Source of the DNA: Mycteria americana
Taxonomy: Eukaryota > Chordata > Aves > Ciconiiformes > Ciconiidae
Reading direction: 5' to 3'
DNA length: 64,000 nt
Assembly: GCF_035582795.1 (NCBI RefSeq)
Contig: NC_134379.1
Coordinates: 372,001-436,000 of the forward strand
Under the pieces are notes generated by a model, which saw only the letters and a list, made by a program, of their open reading frames with translations, ran no database searches and was not told where the DNA came from. Position 1 is the stretch's first letter, and each line of letters starts with the position of its first letter. The translations under genes and the position numbers were made by a program. Positions 1 through 12,215 of the stretch are shown in pieces.

Positions 1-3000
1 GGCAACCATAAAAAAAAAAAGCACTCCTGAATACTACTACCACACCAACCTAGTTAGCAGAGACAAAATAGCGCACAATGTTCTCATAGCTACTGAAAAC
101 TCAGTCTTTTACATAGCAAAGTATTGAAGACTGAATTACCTCAATTAAAAAAAAAATCAAAAATAGACTCTGTTGCACAGATTAAAACATTTCCACTTGT
201 CAAAACTTGTTTTAGAACTGTGACCATTTTGATTCAGGGAAGGTTTTCCTAATAAAATTAAAAAAGCACAAGTCATTTTTCCATTTGGAAAGAGATGCTG
301 GGTAGAAGGAATGACCTTTGCTGTTGCCATTGGCTGCTGTTGCATAATAATACTTCTTCCTGTTCTGCTGGTTTCAGCTGCTTCCTGCCTACCCATTAAG
401 TGATTTAACTGAGCTACCCACACAGTGTTACCTAATGACTACGCAGTTAAGACTTACTGGAGGCCAAAATTACCCACTGTTATTTTCTAGTTATGTTTTA
501 TTTCTTCTTTGGCAAATGTAAAATGGAAGATGTACTTTAAAAATATGTGAATTGAACTACTGGAGGCACTCCTCAGACTCAGGAGCTCAGGCAAGACAGA
601 GAGATGCTGATCCTCCCTCCAATTATTCCAGAATGAAAACTGAAGTATCCTCAGAGTAAGCCCTCACATGTGTACAGACCACCAGAAAATAAGGGCCATA
701 TATGCCATTATAGTTAGCAAGGCCACACAGGATTCATCCAAAGTCACACAATGAATCTGTAGCAGACACTGGAACTGAAACGAAATCAGCTGAAATTGAA
801 ATGAAATCCACTGCAAGTGGAAGGGGCTCGGGGGAGTGGGAGGCCTATAGAAGTGTGAGGGCAAAGGGGGAGAGGAGGAGGCCAGAGGGGGAGAGGGAGA
901 AAAATGAAAGTGGGAGGCAAGAGCGATGTCGGAGAGATGGAGAGCACACAAGGCCAAGGGGGACAGGGAAGAAAAAAGTGGAAGGGCAAGGGGGAGAGCA
1001 CTCAGAGGGGAAAGTGGGAGGCCAGACAGGTGGAGGAGAGAAGGAAGAAAATACGAAAAGAGAACCTGATGGGAGAGATGGAGGCTGAGAGTGAGAGGAA
1101 GCAGGAGGGGTGGGCTGAGGGGAGAGAGCAGGAGGCCAAAGGCCAAGGGGGAGAGCACCATGCAAGGCCAACAGGATGGGGTGGCCAGAGTGGGAGCAGG
1201 TGGCTGGCCAGCGGGGGAACAGGAGGCCAAGGGGGAGAGTGCGCAAGGCCAGAGGAAGATGGGGAACCAGAGTGGGGAAGGGGGGCCCCAAAGGAGAGAG
1301 GGGCAGGAAAATAAAGGAGTGGCAGGCCAAGGGGTAAGGGGAGGAGAACAGGGAGCCAGAAAGGAGAGGCAAATAAAGGAATGGGAGGCCAACGAAGCAG
1401 GGGAGAGGTGTCCAACCAGCCTAACTGGTAGCTGCTTATAAGGGATGCGATCCTGTTTCCTTCTTCCCACCAGGGAGGGCAGTCGCCTGACCCTGCAGTC
1501 GAGCCTGTAAGGATTCCAAAACCAGCAGAAAACAAACTTTCTAGAAATTTACAATAACAAAGAGTTTTCCACCTGCTTGGTTCCCAGAACCAGACTTCAG
1601 AAGAGCTGGGGAAGTTTGGGAGCTGGCATGGGAAAGAGGTGGAAATACACAAGATTTCTCTTAATGTGGGCAGCAAGCCACCAGATCATCAAACCATACC
1701 TTCCATTCATGAACCTGCAGTACTCTAAGCACAGGCTGAGTCCTGCCCTGCTGAAACCTGTGTACGCTTACAGTCTTGTGACTTGCAGACATGGAAGCAT
1801 TGCTGGCACTTCAGAAAGAGGACAGAAGAGGAAGAATTAAAAGGGACAGAAGTGGGAACTTTGAGGGCAAGTACTAGGAGAAAGTTCCTGGTTTAAGAGG
1901 CAGCAAGACGAAAGGCAAGAAGTCAGGAACATGTAAGTGGGAGAAGAGGAGAAGAAAGGTAATCCTGAAAGGGCAACAAAGCAAGCAGGGTCTGAGAGTG
2001 AACAAAGTCACTAAGTTGATCAGAGAAGCTGCAGCCTTCTCTGCAGCCTGCAGAGGAGAGATGTTACAATACTCCCTTTGAGAGCAGTCCTGGGCTGACA
2101 GAGGTAGTGTACTGAGACAGGATTTCTAAGAGGTGGGAAAAGGGTTGACAGGTACAAAGGAAAAACTGAGAGGTGAAGGAAAGTATTAAGGGAAGAATAA
2201 AGTGGTCAGTTTTGGAAAGAAAGCAGCTTGGGACAGGAAGTGGAGGGAAGAAGCAGCTTGAAGACAATCAGCAAGATCGAGCAGATACCAGGAAAGGCTA
2301 GAAAGCAGAAAGAGTCAGGAGCTCCCTTTATTCTCATTGTGGCTGCATCAGTTCCTAAATAAAAATCAAAAGGAAAGCAAAGAGCGCAGCTGACAAAGCC
2401 AGAGACATAATTAAAGGCAGAAGAAAGTCCACACAAAATGCAGGTTCCCTTGTCAAGAAGCCAAGTGAACGAGCTAACTGAAGGAACAGTTCAGACACCA
2501 CTGTGGTCAGAAGTACCCAATGTAACCAATACCTCTCTCCCATTCCTCACTCAGTGTCTTTCATCTCATAGCAATTCAGCAATGACAAGTCCCTGGTTAC
2601 CTGCTTTGTACATCCTTCAACTGGCAGTTCTGCAGCAGATGGTAACAACAGGCATGTATTTGCTTATTGAGTACAGGAAACAAATCAAGAAACTAAGCCA
2701 TGCAGGCCTTTAAGCCCCTATTTTAAGGTACCAGTGACACTTCCAGTCTTGCACTTTATGGTATTACTGGTGAGATGGAGGAAGAGAGGGAGGAGGTTTA
2801 ACATGGCTGCTCAGGCTCCAAATCCTAGATCAAGCTTTCCTGTAAATGTGTTATATCTCTTAGAGCTGTTTCTTGATGCTTCAGATGCCAGCTTCCCCAC
2901 AGCAGAAATTAACTTCACTCTCCCTCTCAGCAGTATCATCACCTCCTCCAAACTCACTCCCCAAAACCAGAGAAGATATGAATATTCTCTAACCTTTTCC

Positions 3001-4942
3001 TGCAATGACTGTAGGTGGACTGCCTGCATCACATCTGAAAGACTCTACTTTCACAGTGCAGAGATTTTGGCTTTCTGAGGAGGATCTGGCATTTTTGAGT
3101 CACTGCTGCCTGTTAAAAAACGAAGTAGGAGATGAAGAGCAGATACCACACCACCCCCACAGGGACATGTCAGGTAGTGATGTGCAGTTGTCGCTATATG
3201 GTTTTGCAACCTACAATCCTGCAAATGTCCAAGCGTTTCTGCGCAGGGACTATTCCAAGTACTTAAGATGGGGAGTCCACTAGGTGAGATCTGGCTACTC
3301 AAACAAGTCAAGTCAACCACCTTTAAAAGCCCTTTATAAGCACACGTGTCATTCAACAGTGGTCAAGCAGCAGATTTCATAGCTACTGGAATGATGGCTT
3401 TTCTTCGTATTCGTGGTAAGGCTACAGCACTGGCAGGGGCTGCAAGGCAGGGTACATACAAGCAAAACAGTCACAACATTTCTATATTTGTGCATATTCC
3501 AGCTCAGGCTGATAAACTCAGTAGGCTCAATTTATAAAAGCAGCACATTTTCCCTGCTCCTAACCCAGATATGTTCTGCCAGAGCTCCTTTGTGAACGGT
3601 CAGTTCTTGCTTTTCTTTACAATAAGAAGTAGTGACAATGTCGTAAAGCTGGCATCAAAAGTCATATTTTGTCTACCAAAAATCTGTCTACAGATTTTAA
3701 AATTTCTGTGCAAAGTTGGGTTTGAACAAGCAAGCTACGTATGCAGGCTACAATACTCAAGTACCACTGAAAGTGAAAGCAATGCTCCTTTATTTTCCTA
3801 TCAAAGTTAAAAGGACTGCAAACCAATGCCAAAGAAAAAACAATGAGAATTTTTCCCCATTTGATTATTTCTTCATCTTCCAAAGACGGAAAACAACCAT
3901 TTAATTCAATACTATATTTGCATCTTCTGAAATTATTGATGCTGTCATGTTCCAGAGCACTATGTCTCTGGGCTGCCACCAATTCATGCCTATTTTGGGG
4001 GAATATTAAAAAAATAAACACTGCTGGGCAAAACCTTTGGGTTTAGCTTTAACATTACCATGCTGCTGTAAAGCTGTGCCAAGAAATGGCACCAAACACC
4101 AGGCAAGTTTCACATGCAGACCAGCAGGCATTCAGTCATAGCCCAGCTAGGCCTTCACCTTCAAAAGCAATGGGCTCTGTGTGCAACCTAGAAGAAAACC
4201 ACTTCTGCAACAGCAAAAGGTTTCTCAATCTGTTCTGCTAGCTGGCACTGGTCATTCATGCACAGAAAATATATGCCACCTGCTGCAGGGCTGCCGCTGC
4301 CACCAGGCATAGGGCATCAGGGCTTTGCTGCTGAGTACCCCCAAGCCGTCTGGCCCCAGCCCCAGTCAACCGACCTCCAGACTGCTCAGACTCTGGAGAA
4401 CACACGAGTTCAAACACGCGAACCTGCAAGGCGCAGGAGAGGCTGCACCTGCCTTTTCCTGTCAGCAGTCCTACCCAACGAGCACACCTTTACCATTTTC
4501 AGGGGAGCCCATGGCTGCTGCGGACCAGCCGATTCCTCCCGAGCAGGCGGCAGCGAGCATCGGCTCCACAAGGCGGCAGCCGCAGAGCTCCCCCAGAGCT
4601 GGGAGAGACCCTTCCCGGCCCAGCACCAGGGAGGAGAGCCGGGAGGACGCCAGACTGTGGCGACCGGGGCGGAGGCCCGCGACGCCCCCGCAGCCCCTCA
4701 CGGCACTCCCGCGACCACCGGCACCGGCCGACGCGGGCGCCGAAGACAGAGCCGAGGAGGGCAAATGCACCTGTGTCTCGTTCACAGAAGTTTGCGTTTA
4801 CTGTTCCGGTGGGCAGGAGCCGGGACGGCCCGCCAGGCCGCCGGTGGGCGGGGGGAGGGCGCTGGAGCCTCACCTCCCGCCGCGCGGGGCCCAGCGCTCC
4901 CCTCAGGGCGGGCCCATCCCGCCGTGCGAGCTCAGCACTCAC
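1..4942 (-). other. PITPNM3: probable PITPNM3 intron 1 (start of)
   Basis: If the first coding exon at 4943-4964 is read correctly, everything to its left is the beginning of intron 1 on the minus strand. I searched both strands for the next expected PITPNM3 coding segment, the acidic stretch after the N-terminus, and did not find it. The intron would therefore continue beyond the window edge. The only structured content I see is the purine-rich minisatellite at about 800-1440. Confidence 0.45.
800..1440. repeat. purine-rich degenerate minisatellite
   Basis: For about 640 bases the plus strand is overwhelmingly G and A. It is built from imperfect repeats of a module containing GAGGCCAAGGGGGAGAG, with recurring GGCCA and GGGGGAGAG cores. 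Several long overlapping open frames occur here on both strands, but they come from the low complexity and have repetitive compositions (Arg/Gly/Glu one way, Pro/Leu/Ser the other). No coding claim is made. Confidence 0.7.
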
Positions 4943-4964
4943 CTGGGCGCGGAGCTTTCGCCAT
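4943..4964 (-). CDS. PITPNM3: PITPNM3 first coding exon (22 bp)
   Basis: On the minus strand an ATG with A at -3 opens a 22-nt segment encoding MAKAPRP plus one base. It ends at a perfect donor, CCAG|gtgagt. Human PITPNM3 begins MAKAGRAGG, so the start, length and phase (next residue Gly) fit. The gene lies 3' of KIAA0753 on the same strand in the human order, which matches its position here. PITPNM3 (Nir1) is an RdgB-family protein with DDHD and LNS2 domains that acts at membranes; mutations are linked to cone-rod dystrophy. Only seven residues support the call, and the 12-mer ATGGCGAAAGCT also occurs by chance at 59906-59917. The identification therefore rests largely on synteny. Confidence 0.55.
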
Positions 4965-5247
4965 TTCAGGGCTGCCCGCTCGCAGCCGAGCCGTCGCCGG
5001 CGGCGTCAGGTGCTCGCCTGCGGGGCCCTGCCGGCGCGCCGGCACCCCGCGCTCCACCACCCCATCTGCTCCCGGCGGAGGGTCCGCGCCGCCCACTCGC
5101 CTGCGGCGCTGGAAGACGCGGCCGGCAGACGCGGCCGCGCCGCTCGGTCCCGCCGCGCAGCCCGCCCGCCGCGGCGCAGCCGCCGTCGTTAAAGGCGCAG
5201 CGAGCGGCCCCGCGGAGAGCGGGGGCCGGGGCGGGCCGGGCCAGCGT

Positions 5248-5319
5248 GGGGCTGGGGCTGGGGCTGGGGCTGGGGCTGGGGCTGGGGCTGGGGCTGGGGC
5301 TGGGGCTGGGGCTGCGGCT
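5248..5319. repeat. (GGGGCT)11 hexanucleotide repeat
   Basis: Eleven perfect GGGGCT units are followed by one GCGGCT unit, inside the CpG island and about 285 bp upstream of the PITPNM3 start codon. On the gene's sense strand the unit reads AGCCCC. The plus strand has regularly spaced G4 runs and could form G-quadruplexes. All six frames are open, giving dipeptide repeats (Gly-Ala, Leu-Gly and Trp-Gly on plus; Ala-Pro, Pro-Gln and Ser-Pro on minus). It is probably in the 5' UTR or core promoter. Confidence 0.95.
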
Positions 5320-5769
5320 GCTCTGAAACGGCCCGGAGAAGCGGTTGGCGAGGCCCGAGCAGTCCTCCGGTGCGGGCAGGGGCGCAGCGGCGGGTCTCCC
5401 CGAGCCCGCCCGCAGGGCTCGCCGCGCCTCGCCTGGCCTCGCCGCGCCGCCGGCGGCAGGGACCCGCGCCGATGCGAGGCACAGGCCGAGACCGCCCGCT
5501 CCGGCGGGCGGCGGGGCCCAGAGCAGCGGCCCTCCAGGGCTGCGGCCGCCTCGCCCTGCCCGGTAGCCCCCACGGCGCGCCCGCCGGGGAGGGGTGGTGG
5601 CTCCCTTGCCGTCCTGGTGCTCTTCGGAGCCGCGGACGTGGGGTGGTCAGAGGAGGAAAGGGGATGGGGTCTGCCGCCCCGCACCGTGCCCCACTCCCGT
5701 CCCCTGCTGCCCTGGCCCGGGGTGCCAGAGGCGCACGGTCCAGTCACCGCTGCAGCACTACTCGTGCAA

Positions 5770-8700
5770 ACCGCTCCTGCAAGTGGTTGCTCTGGACTTT
5801 AACAGCAAAAGTCCTTTGGCTGTTGCCAAGTCCTGTGTCAATGCAGTGGTTGAACTCACTGCCTTTTAAGTCAGCGGTAGGCAAGCAGCTTACAGACTGC
5901 CGAGAGAGCTGAATTAGGGAACTTCCAGGGCAAGACATGCTTCCTCCCTCTTCAAGAGCCTCACTAGAAGCATTTCTCTAACACCATCAAGGAAAAAAGT
6001 AGAGTAGCCAGCTTCTCCAGATCTCCCAAGAATTGGGAGAAACTCACCTTAAGAAACACCTTAAAGGGCAGCCCCTCTTGTGGGAACAATGGGAGGAGGC
6101 AGGCAGAGAGCCTGTGAGGGCTTACATTTTATTTACAGCATGTCAGAACACCACTAAGTAAAGCGCAGTAAACACAAGTTTTGCCCAAGGAAGCATACAA
6201 TTAAAGAGCCAAGCAAACACAATGCAACCAAGTCCTAAAGCAACTTAGAGGCTCGGTGCCAATAGCAACTTGGTAGGTATAAAAATAAATACATGATTTG
6301 CTCTGGGTGTTGCTAAGCAGTTCATTCAAGGAGCCACAGCAAATACCACTGAGAACAGAGCGAGTTAAGTGGTTTTGTTTGAGGCTTAAGTGGAATAGCC
6401 ACAGCTCCCAGCAGTTCTCACCACCAGAGCCAGCTGCAAGTAAACTAACTGCAGTTCATCTTCACCCATCTCTGGGGGTCAGTGCCACATGCTGCAAAGT
6501 TTGGCTTTGAGCCACATGGCCTCTGCTGTTTCACCTGAAGTCACGTTTAAAAGATTTGACCATGATTGCTTTCCCAAAGATGCTATAATGTCACTAAGCC
6601 ACCAAATAAAGCAATCCTAGAGAAAGGCTGTGGATATATTCACAGATCTGGTGGCAGTACTGGCTCAGGGGAAAAACTCAGGAAGTGATGGACAAACAGC
6701 AATTGTCTTCTCCCTGCTATTCACCAAGGGCAAATGTGCATTAAGCTTTGCTTTCTGTTATGCCAGTGCAATAGCCCTGGCCTCTACGAAGTTGGCACAG
6801 ACAAAGGCATAATTTAATCTCTTATTTCCAAAGCTGATGCTGTCACCTATGCAGAAGGCCAGCACAAGACTTATGTCTCACATCAGCATTATTTCAAGAA
6901 GCCTACCCATACTGAAGGCACATGCTAGCAAGAGTCTGTCAGTGACACACATCCAAGAAAACAATCATTACAGACCAGACACTGATCTACTTGCACTGTA
7001 GCCTTTTGAAAAGTCTTCATCCTTCCCATATTTGCATTCAGTCTGGGCATACAAAAGCGTGAGCAATGAGAAGCTGTTCCTCTAGGCTGAATTCACCCAA
7101 TCCTAACTGCTGTTAAGCAGTTTCATAAAGGTAACTGAAGTGAACCACAGTAACTTTTGAGAACGCTTCTCAAAAGTTCATGTCGTGTTAGACATGAGCT
7201 AACAGTCTCCATGTCAGCTACTATGTAGAAGACACACCAACATGGATTCTTATCATCATCTGAACAGAACTTTGAATGGGAAGATAAGTTTTTCTAGGGC
7301 TTGGAAGAACTTTCTTTCCAGGTAGGAAACAACTGGGGAGACTCCCATGAGACATTTACCTGCCTTAATATCTCTGTCTTTCATTAACTGCACTCAATTT
7401 AATAGCCAGACCAAGACTAAAAGGCAAGTGATTTCTTTTCCATGCTCCCCAAATCTTCATTGGGAGAGAAAGAGAACCTGCCTAGAATAGCTCTTCTATT
7501 TAGAGATGTGAAGCAGTTCACACAGACACAAACAATGCAGCAATTTACATAAAATGTACGATGTATCCCAAATTGTTTTATCAATAAGATTTCTGCATAA
7601 TACTATATTCTGGGTAAATACAAATACTGAACTAAGTCAATTCAGTCTCTTCCTTAAGCAGAAAACACAAGATGCAACAATTTAGGCATTAACATCTATA
7701 TGAGATTCAAGCTCTGTGAACTGTTTTCAAAACCACCATATTCTATGCTCCAAAAAAGATTTGGCTAATTTTACTGGAACAATAACTTTTCTTCTGACAT
7801 GCCCTGAGAATTTGCACTGTATGGAGAACGTGAACAATACTGTACTCAGATCCAATAAATATTAAATTCCTCTCTCCTTCTTTGTCCTCTACCCCCGTTT
7901 GCTGACAGGGAAAGCAAAGTACGAAGACCAGAGGCAGAAGTGGAATCTAGGTATACGTTCCCAGAGCTCTGCCCACCATGCTCAGAGGTTCTTCATTAAA
8001 CAGCTCCTTTCAACTTACATCACAAAGAGCAAATTTACACCTTGCAGTGATGGCACACTACAAGATATATCCCAAGCAACTATATTTACATAATATGGTA
8101 GCAGGCAAAGGCTGGAACTTGGGTCAGGAGACACTACTACCATATCAGTTGGATAAACACTGCTTTTTCCTGCCAGCTCAGCTATCTCTTCCCTGCACTC
8201 CTTTGCTCAGAGAAAGTAGACCCTGAATAACATGTAAGAGCAATCTTTGCCTTTAATCAAATTTATATTAGTGCCTCTTTGAAAACACACTTTAAAATCA
8301 GATTCTGACTCAGCCACTAAAAGAAGATTGGATTAGTATTTGATATGAGTTTAATAGGATTGGTTTGTAATTTGAGCATAAACTGGCACCACCATCAACA
8401 GGTGCCCCATCCATTGTTCAACAGTTTTATGGAAATCATACCAGCAAACTGTACTGGAAGAATATGCTTTACAAAGCAGCTTTTTCATTTTCCCTGCCCC
8501 AGATTGTATCATCTAGGATCCACTGCAGATGTGCTGCCTCCCCACCCACCATCCTCCCCCAAGGAGGCAGAAAGAAATTAGACCTTTGCACAATAGCTCT
8601 GGATGTAAGAAAGCATAAGCTTTGTTGTTGTTCACACACACCACCACAATTATTCCAACAGATATTCATCCTTAACGGCTCTTTTGCACTGGGCTAGATG

Positions 8701-11343
8701 CAGTGACTGAAAAAAAAAACGGCTTTCCATTGGCATGGCTTCCTGAGCAGGCAGTTAACTGCAGCCTTTGAAGGCAGGAAGAACCACAATGCCTCTCTTG
8801 AGGGGAAAAGATTAATTTACATTGTCCTGAATACTGAAAGCGGACAACTACCAGCTCTTGACAATGTAAACCTCCAGAAATTTTTCTTTCTCCTGAAGAC
8901 TTGCAAAAGCTTCAGAGATTGCAACTAAATCCTTTTGGTACATAAAGGCACATAGGTTTTTTTCATGCATTACGGGACAGAGGACATGTAGACAGAGGAC
9001 AGCAGACGACATATAGAACCTCTACAAGAGTCGTAGCCAAATAATAATGTAAGAAAAAATATACTAAGCCAGGCAATGGCCTGAGCTGGAATGCCTTTAA
9101 AGATATTTATACATCCAAGTACCTGTTGAGAAAAGAATCTAATTCCAAACATATTTACTCTTAATTCTGAACACATTCTGTTTTACTGGTAACCCAAGTT
9201 CTTTTCCTTACAATAGAGCAGAGAAACTCCTCTCAAGACAAAGCCTCTGTCAAAGGATGCTCCCCATCATTATTAGGTTTTTTGGTGTTGCAAGATGTCT
9301 AATTATAGAAATCAAGCCTTGTACAAAACATGGTTTGCATGCTAATTCATGCAGAAAAAGATCAATGCAATAGGCAGTGCCATGTGTTAGAGGCAATACA
9401 GAGCCACCTGTGGATGGGAGCTCAGAGAAGAATGCTATCGACTGACACTATTGCCCCCCTGAAAACATCTGCCCAGCTAATGATCCAAACCTGCTGAAAC
9501 TGGGCAGGGAAAGTTGCTCTAGCTGTACACTTAAGGGCCTAGGTAGCAAAGCTGAAGGTTGATTGGTTGGTTAATATCTCCAGGACTGAACTCAAGCCTG
9601 GCTTCTATAGAGTTGTGCCTGCTGACACCAGGTTCAGTCTGGTTTAAGCAGCCTTCGGAGCCAAACCAGGAGACTGCTGCGGAAGTAAGGGAAATGGGAG
9701 ACCTGTCCTCTAGAGCCAACACTGTTTGTCCAAAGTCAGAAGATAATTGCTTATTTCAAGAAGGGGTGATGCTGAGTGCAGTTCCATCAGCAGTTATGGG
9801 GCTTCAGTGGTACAGCAGTGTGGGACTCAAGGAAAGCAGCTGATGAGGAGGGTGCAATGAAGGTCAGGAGAACCCTTTAAGCTCAGTTCCTGTATCCTCC
9901 TTGAAGTCACCATAGAATTTGAGAGGCAGCCCTAAGGAGCAGACACCACATTGAGTCAGAGAAAACACCAGGCGGTAGAGCAGCTCACAGCCAAGTGTTG
10001 CACGTCATCCACCCACTAGAAATGGGTTGCACTACGCTGTTTTACTTGGAAGGCCTGCGAAATTCTCTGGCAGCAGATACACCTGTTTTGTGGCTGCTCA
10101 TGCCAGTGAAACAGCCAAAGAAGCTGTCCAGGATCCAAGAACAAGCCTTGAGATGGCAACTCTTGGCAACATAACTTCAAATAGTTTGAGAGGCCTCTCT
10201 GCACTGTTTATGGGTCACCCACAGCCAAAATAAAAAAGAGACAGGATATGTCAGAGCCCAGCGCTTCAGAGGAGAGCAGCATTCTGCCAAAAAGCAAAGG
10301 GAACAAAATCATAATCCACAGAGGCATAACAGAAGACAGCAATGGATGGGCAACTGGTCCCAACAAAGACTTTATGGTACTCCCAGGTACAGGGAATTGT
10401 CTAGCAGGAAGGTAGGTGGCTTGGTGAGGAGGCTGTGATGTTGCTAGCTTGCTGCTAGCTTTAGTTAATCCCAGGTACCAGAAAGGCCTCATACAGCCTT
10501 TATTACTGAGGTTGCACTGACTGACACCAGGATTACTCAGTTTTGCAGCTGAAGCTGGATGCGTGGCTGTAAAAAGTCCCCAACAGACACAAGGCAGCCA
10601 GACAAATGACTGGGCCTGGCAATGAAAATTTTCCTAACAATATCACAGGTCTTGCTGTGCAGAGAAGCAGGGTCTAACTAATGGCCAAGCCAGCTGTCAA
10701 TAGCTGCAGAAGCAAGAGCTGAGGGAGGCTCAGTCCTGAACCAGTCAGCCCCCGCATCGGTTACTTCTTCATTGGCTCTGAACTGAAAGATGCTCTTTCC
10801 TCCTCTTTCCTCCTGCCTCAAGTCTTCTCAGTAGCCAGAGCTATCCAGTTAAAGGTCTATCAGAGCAGGAGCAGACTTGTACTGATCAATAATGTCAGGG
10901 CTGAGGCCTTCTTAAACGCAGGCAAGGAAAAATGGTACTTGCTATTTTAACTCCAGAGCTCTGCAGTATTGGTAGCTACATGAGGAGGAAGGCACAAGGT
11001 ATAAAAACAGATGGAAAGAAAGTTGATAAGAATTAAGATCACAGGATTTAAGTGGGATTTCATAAGTAATTAATTTATATCTAGTATTTGTTACCACACT
11101 GCAGAATCACTATGTCAATTAAGATTGTCTGTTTTCTCTGCACTGTTTACAATTCTTTAATAAAGGGGAGAGATTTGCTGAGCACAAGGCAAACAGCTTC
11201 CAGTTCCAGATGGGAGACAGAAATACAGCTCACAAAAACTCCTTGGGTACAAATGAGAGCACATGGAAGATGTGCTCCAGACCCTACAGGAAAGCTCTGG
11301 CATTCAAATATGCCCATATAGTAATGACTTTTCATACCTGGTT
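5770..11343. other. intergenic, no gene seen
   Basis: This is AT-balanced sequence between the PITPNM3 CpG island and the first CR1 fragment. The open frames are short, lack splice-site context and have no recognisable domain. I see no RNA gene, large repeat or CpG island here. Confidence 0.6.
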
Positions 11344-12215
11344 GAATCATAGAATGCTTTGGATTGGAAGGGACCTTTAAAGGCCATCTAGTCCAACCCC
11401 CCTGCAATAAGCAGGGACAGCTTCAACTACATCAGGTTGCTCAGAGCCCCGTCCAGCCTGACCTTGAATGTTTCCAGGGATGGGACATCTACCACCTCTC
11501 CGGGCAACCTGTTCCAGTGCCTCACCACCCTCATTGTAAAAAATTTATTTCTGAAATCCAGTCTAAATCTGCCCTCCCTTAGTTTAAAACCATTTCTCCT
11601 TGTCCTGTCACAACAGGCCTTGCTAAAAAGTCTGTCCCCGTCTTTCCTATAGGCCCCCTTTAAGTAATGGAAGGCTTCCAGTACTTAATAAGGTCTCCCT
11701 GCAGCCTTCTCTTCTCCAGGCTGAACAACCCCAACTCTCTCAGCCTGTCCTCGTAGGAGAGGTGTTCCATCCCTCTGATCATTTTTGTGGCCCTTCTCTG
11801 GACCCGCTCCAACAGGTCCATGTCTTTCCTGTGCTGAGGGCTCCAGAGCTGGACACAATACTCCAGGTGGGGTCTCACCAGGGCAGAGCAGAGGGGCAGG
11901 ATCACCTCCCTCGACTGCTGGCCACGCTGCTTTGGATGCAGCCCAGGATACGGTTGGCCTTTTGGGCTGTGAGCGCGCATTGTTGGCTCATGTCCAGCTT
12001 TTCGCCCATCAGTACCCCCAAGTCCTTCTCCGCAGGGCTGCTCTCGATCACATCATCCCCAACCTGTATTGAAACCGAGGATTGCCCCGACCCAGGTGTA
12101 GAACCCTGCACTTGGCCTTGTTGACCCTCATGAGGTTCACACAGGGCCACTTCTCTAGCTTGTCCAGGTCCCTCTGGACGGCATCCCGTCCTTCTGGCGT
12201 GTCAACTGCAGAACT
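11344..12215 (-). mobile_element. CR1 LINE, 5'-truncated 3' fragment (older copy)
   Basis: Read on the minus strand this is the 3' end of a CR1 element. It has the C-terminal coding part after the reverse-transcriptase domain ([20 protein letters not shown]-type sequence, then [12 protein letters not shown]), the 3' UTR, and an ATTCTATGATTC-type terminus at the low-coordinate end. The surviving open stretch at 11660-11980 contains [11 protein letters not shown] and [16 protein letters not shown], both characteristic of CR1. It is clearly diverged from the two near-identical copies at 21.1 and 39.2 kb, so it belongs to a different and probably older subfamily. A short duplication of GGCGTGTCAACT marks the truncated end. 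Confidence 0.9.

Larger units (their letters stand above)
4430..5760. promoter_or_regulatory. PITPNM3: CpG island, probable PITPNM3 promoter
   Basis: A sharply bounded block of very high GC content and dense CpG dinucleotides, unlike the AT-balanced flanks. It contains a minus-strand ATG with an adjacent consensus splice donor (4943-4964), GC boxes, and the GGGGCT tract. The long open frames crossing it in several registers are expected from stop-poor GC-rich DNA. It probably holds the start site and 5' UTR of the minus-strand gene. Promoter activity is inferred from composition and position only. Confidence 0.65.

Noticed and set aside
664-1676. Overlapping open frames of 70-270 codons on both strands
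   Set aside because: They come from the purine-rich minisatellite. The translations are repetitive and mirror each other.
4258-5802. 514-codon open frame (plus) and other long frames in the CpG island
   Set aside because: GC-rich DNA is poor in stop codons. Several frames on both strands are open at once, with Ala/Gly/Pro/Arg-rich low-complexity translations, and no domain or splice pattern supports them.
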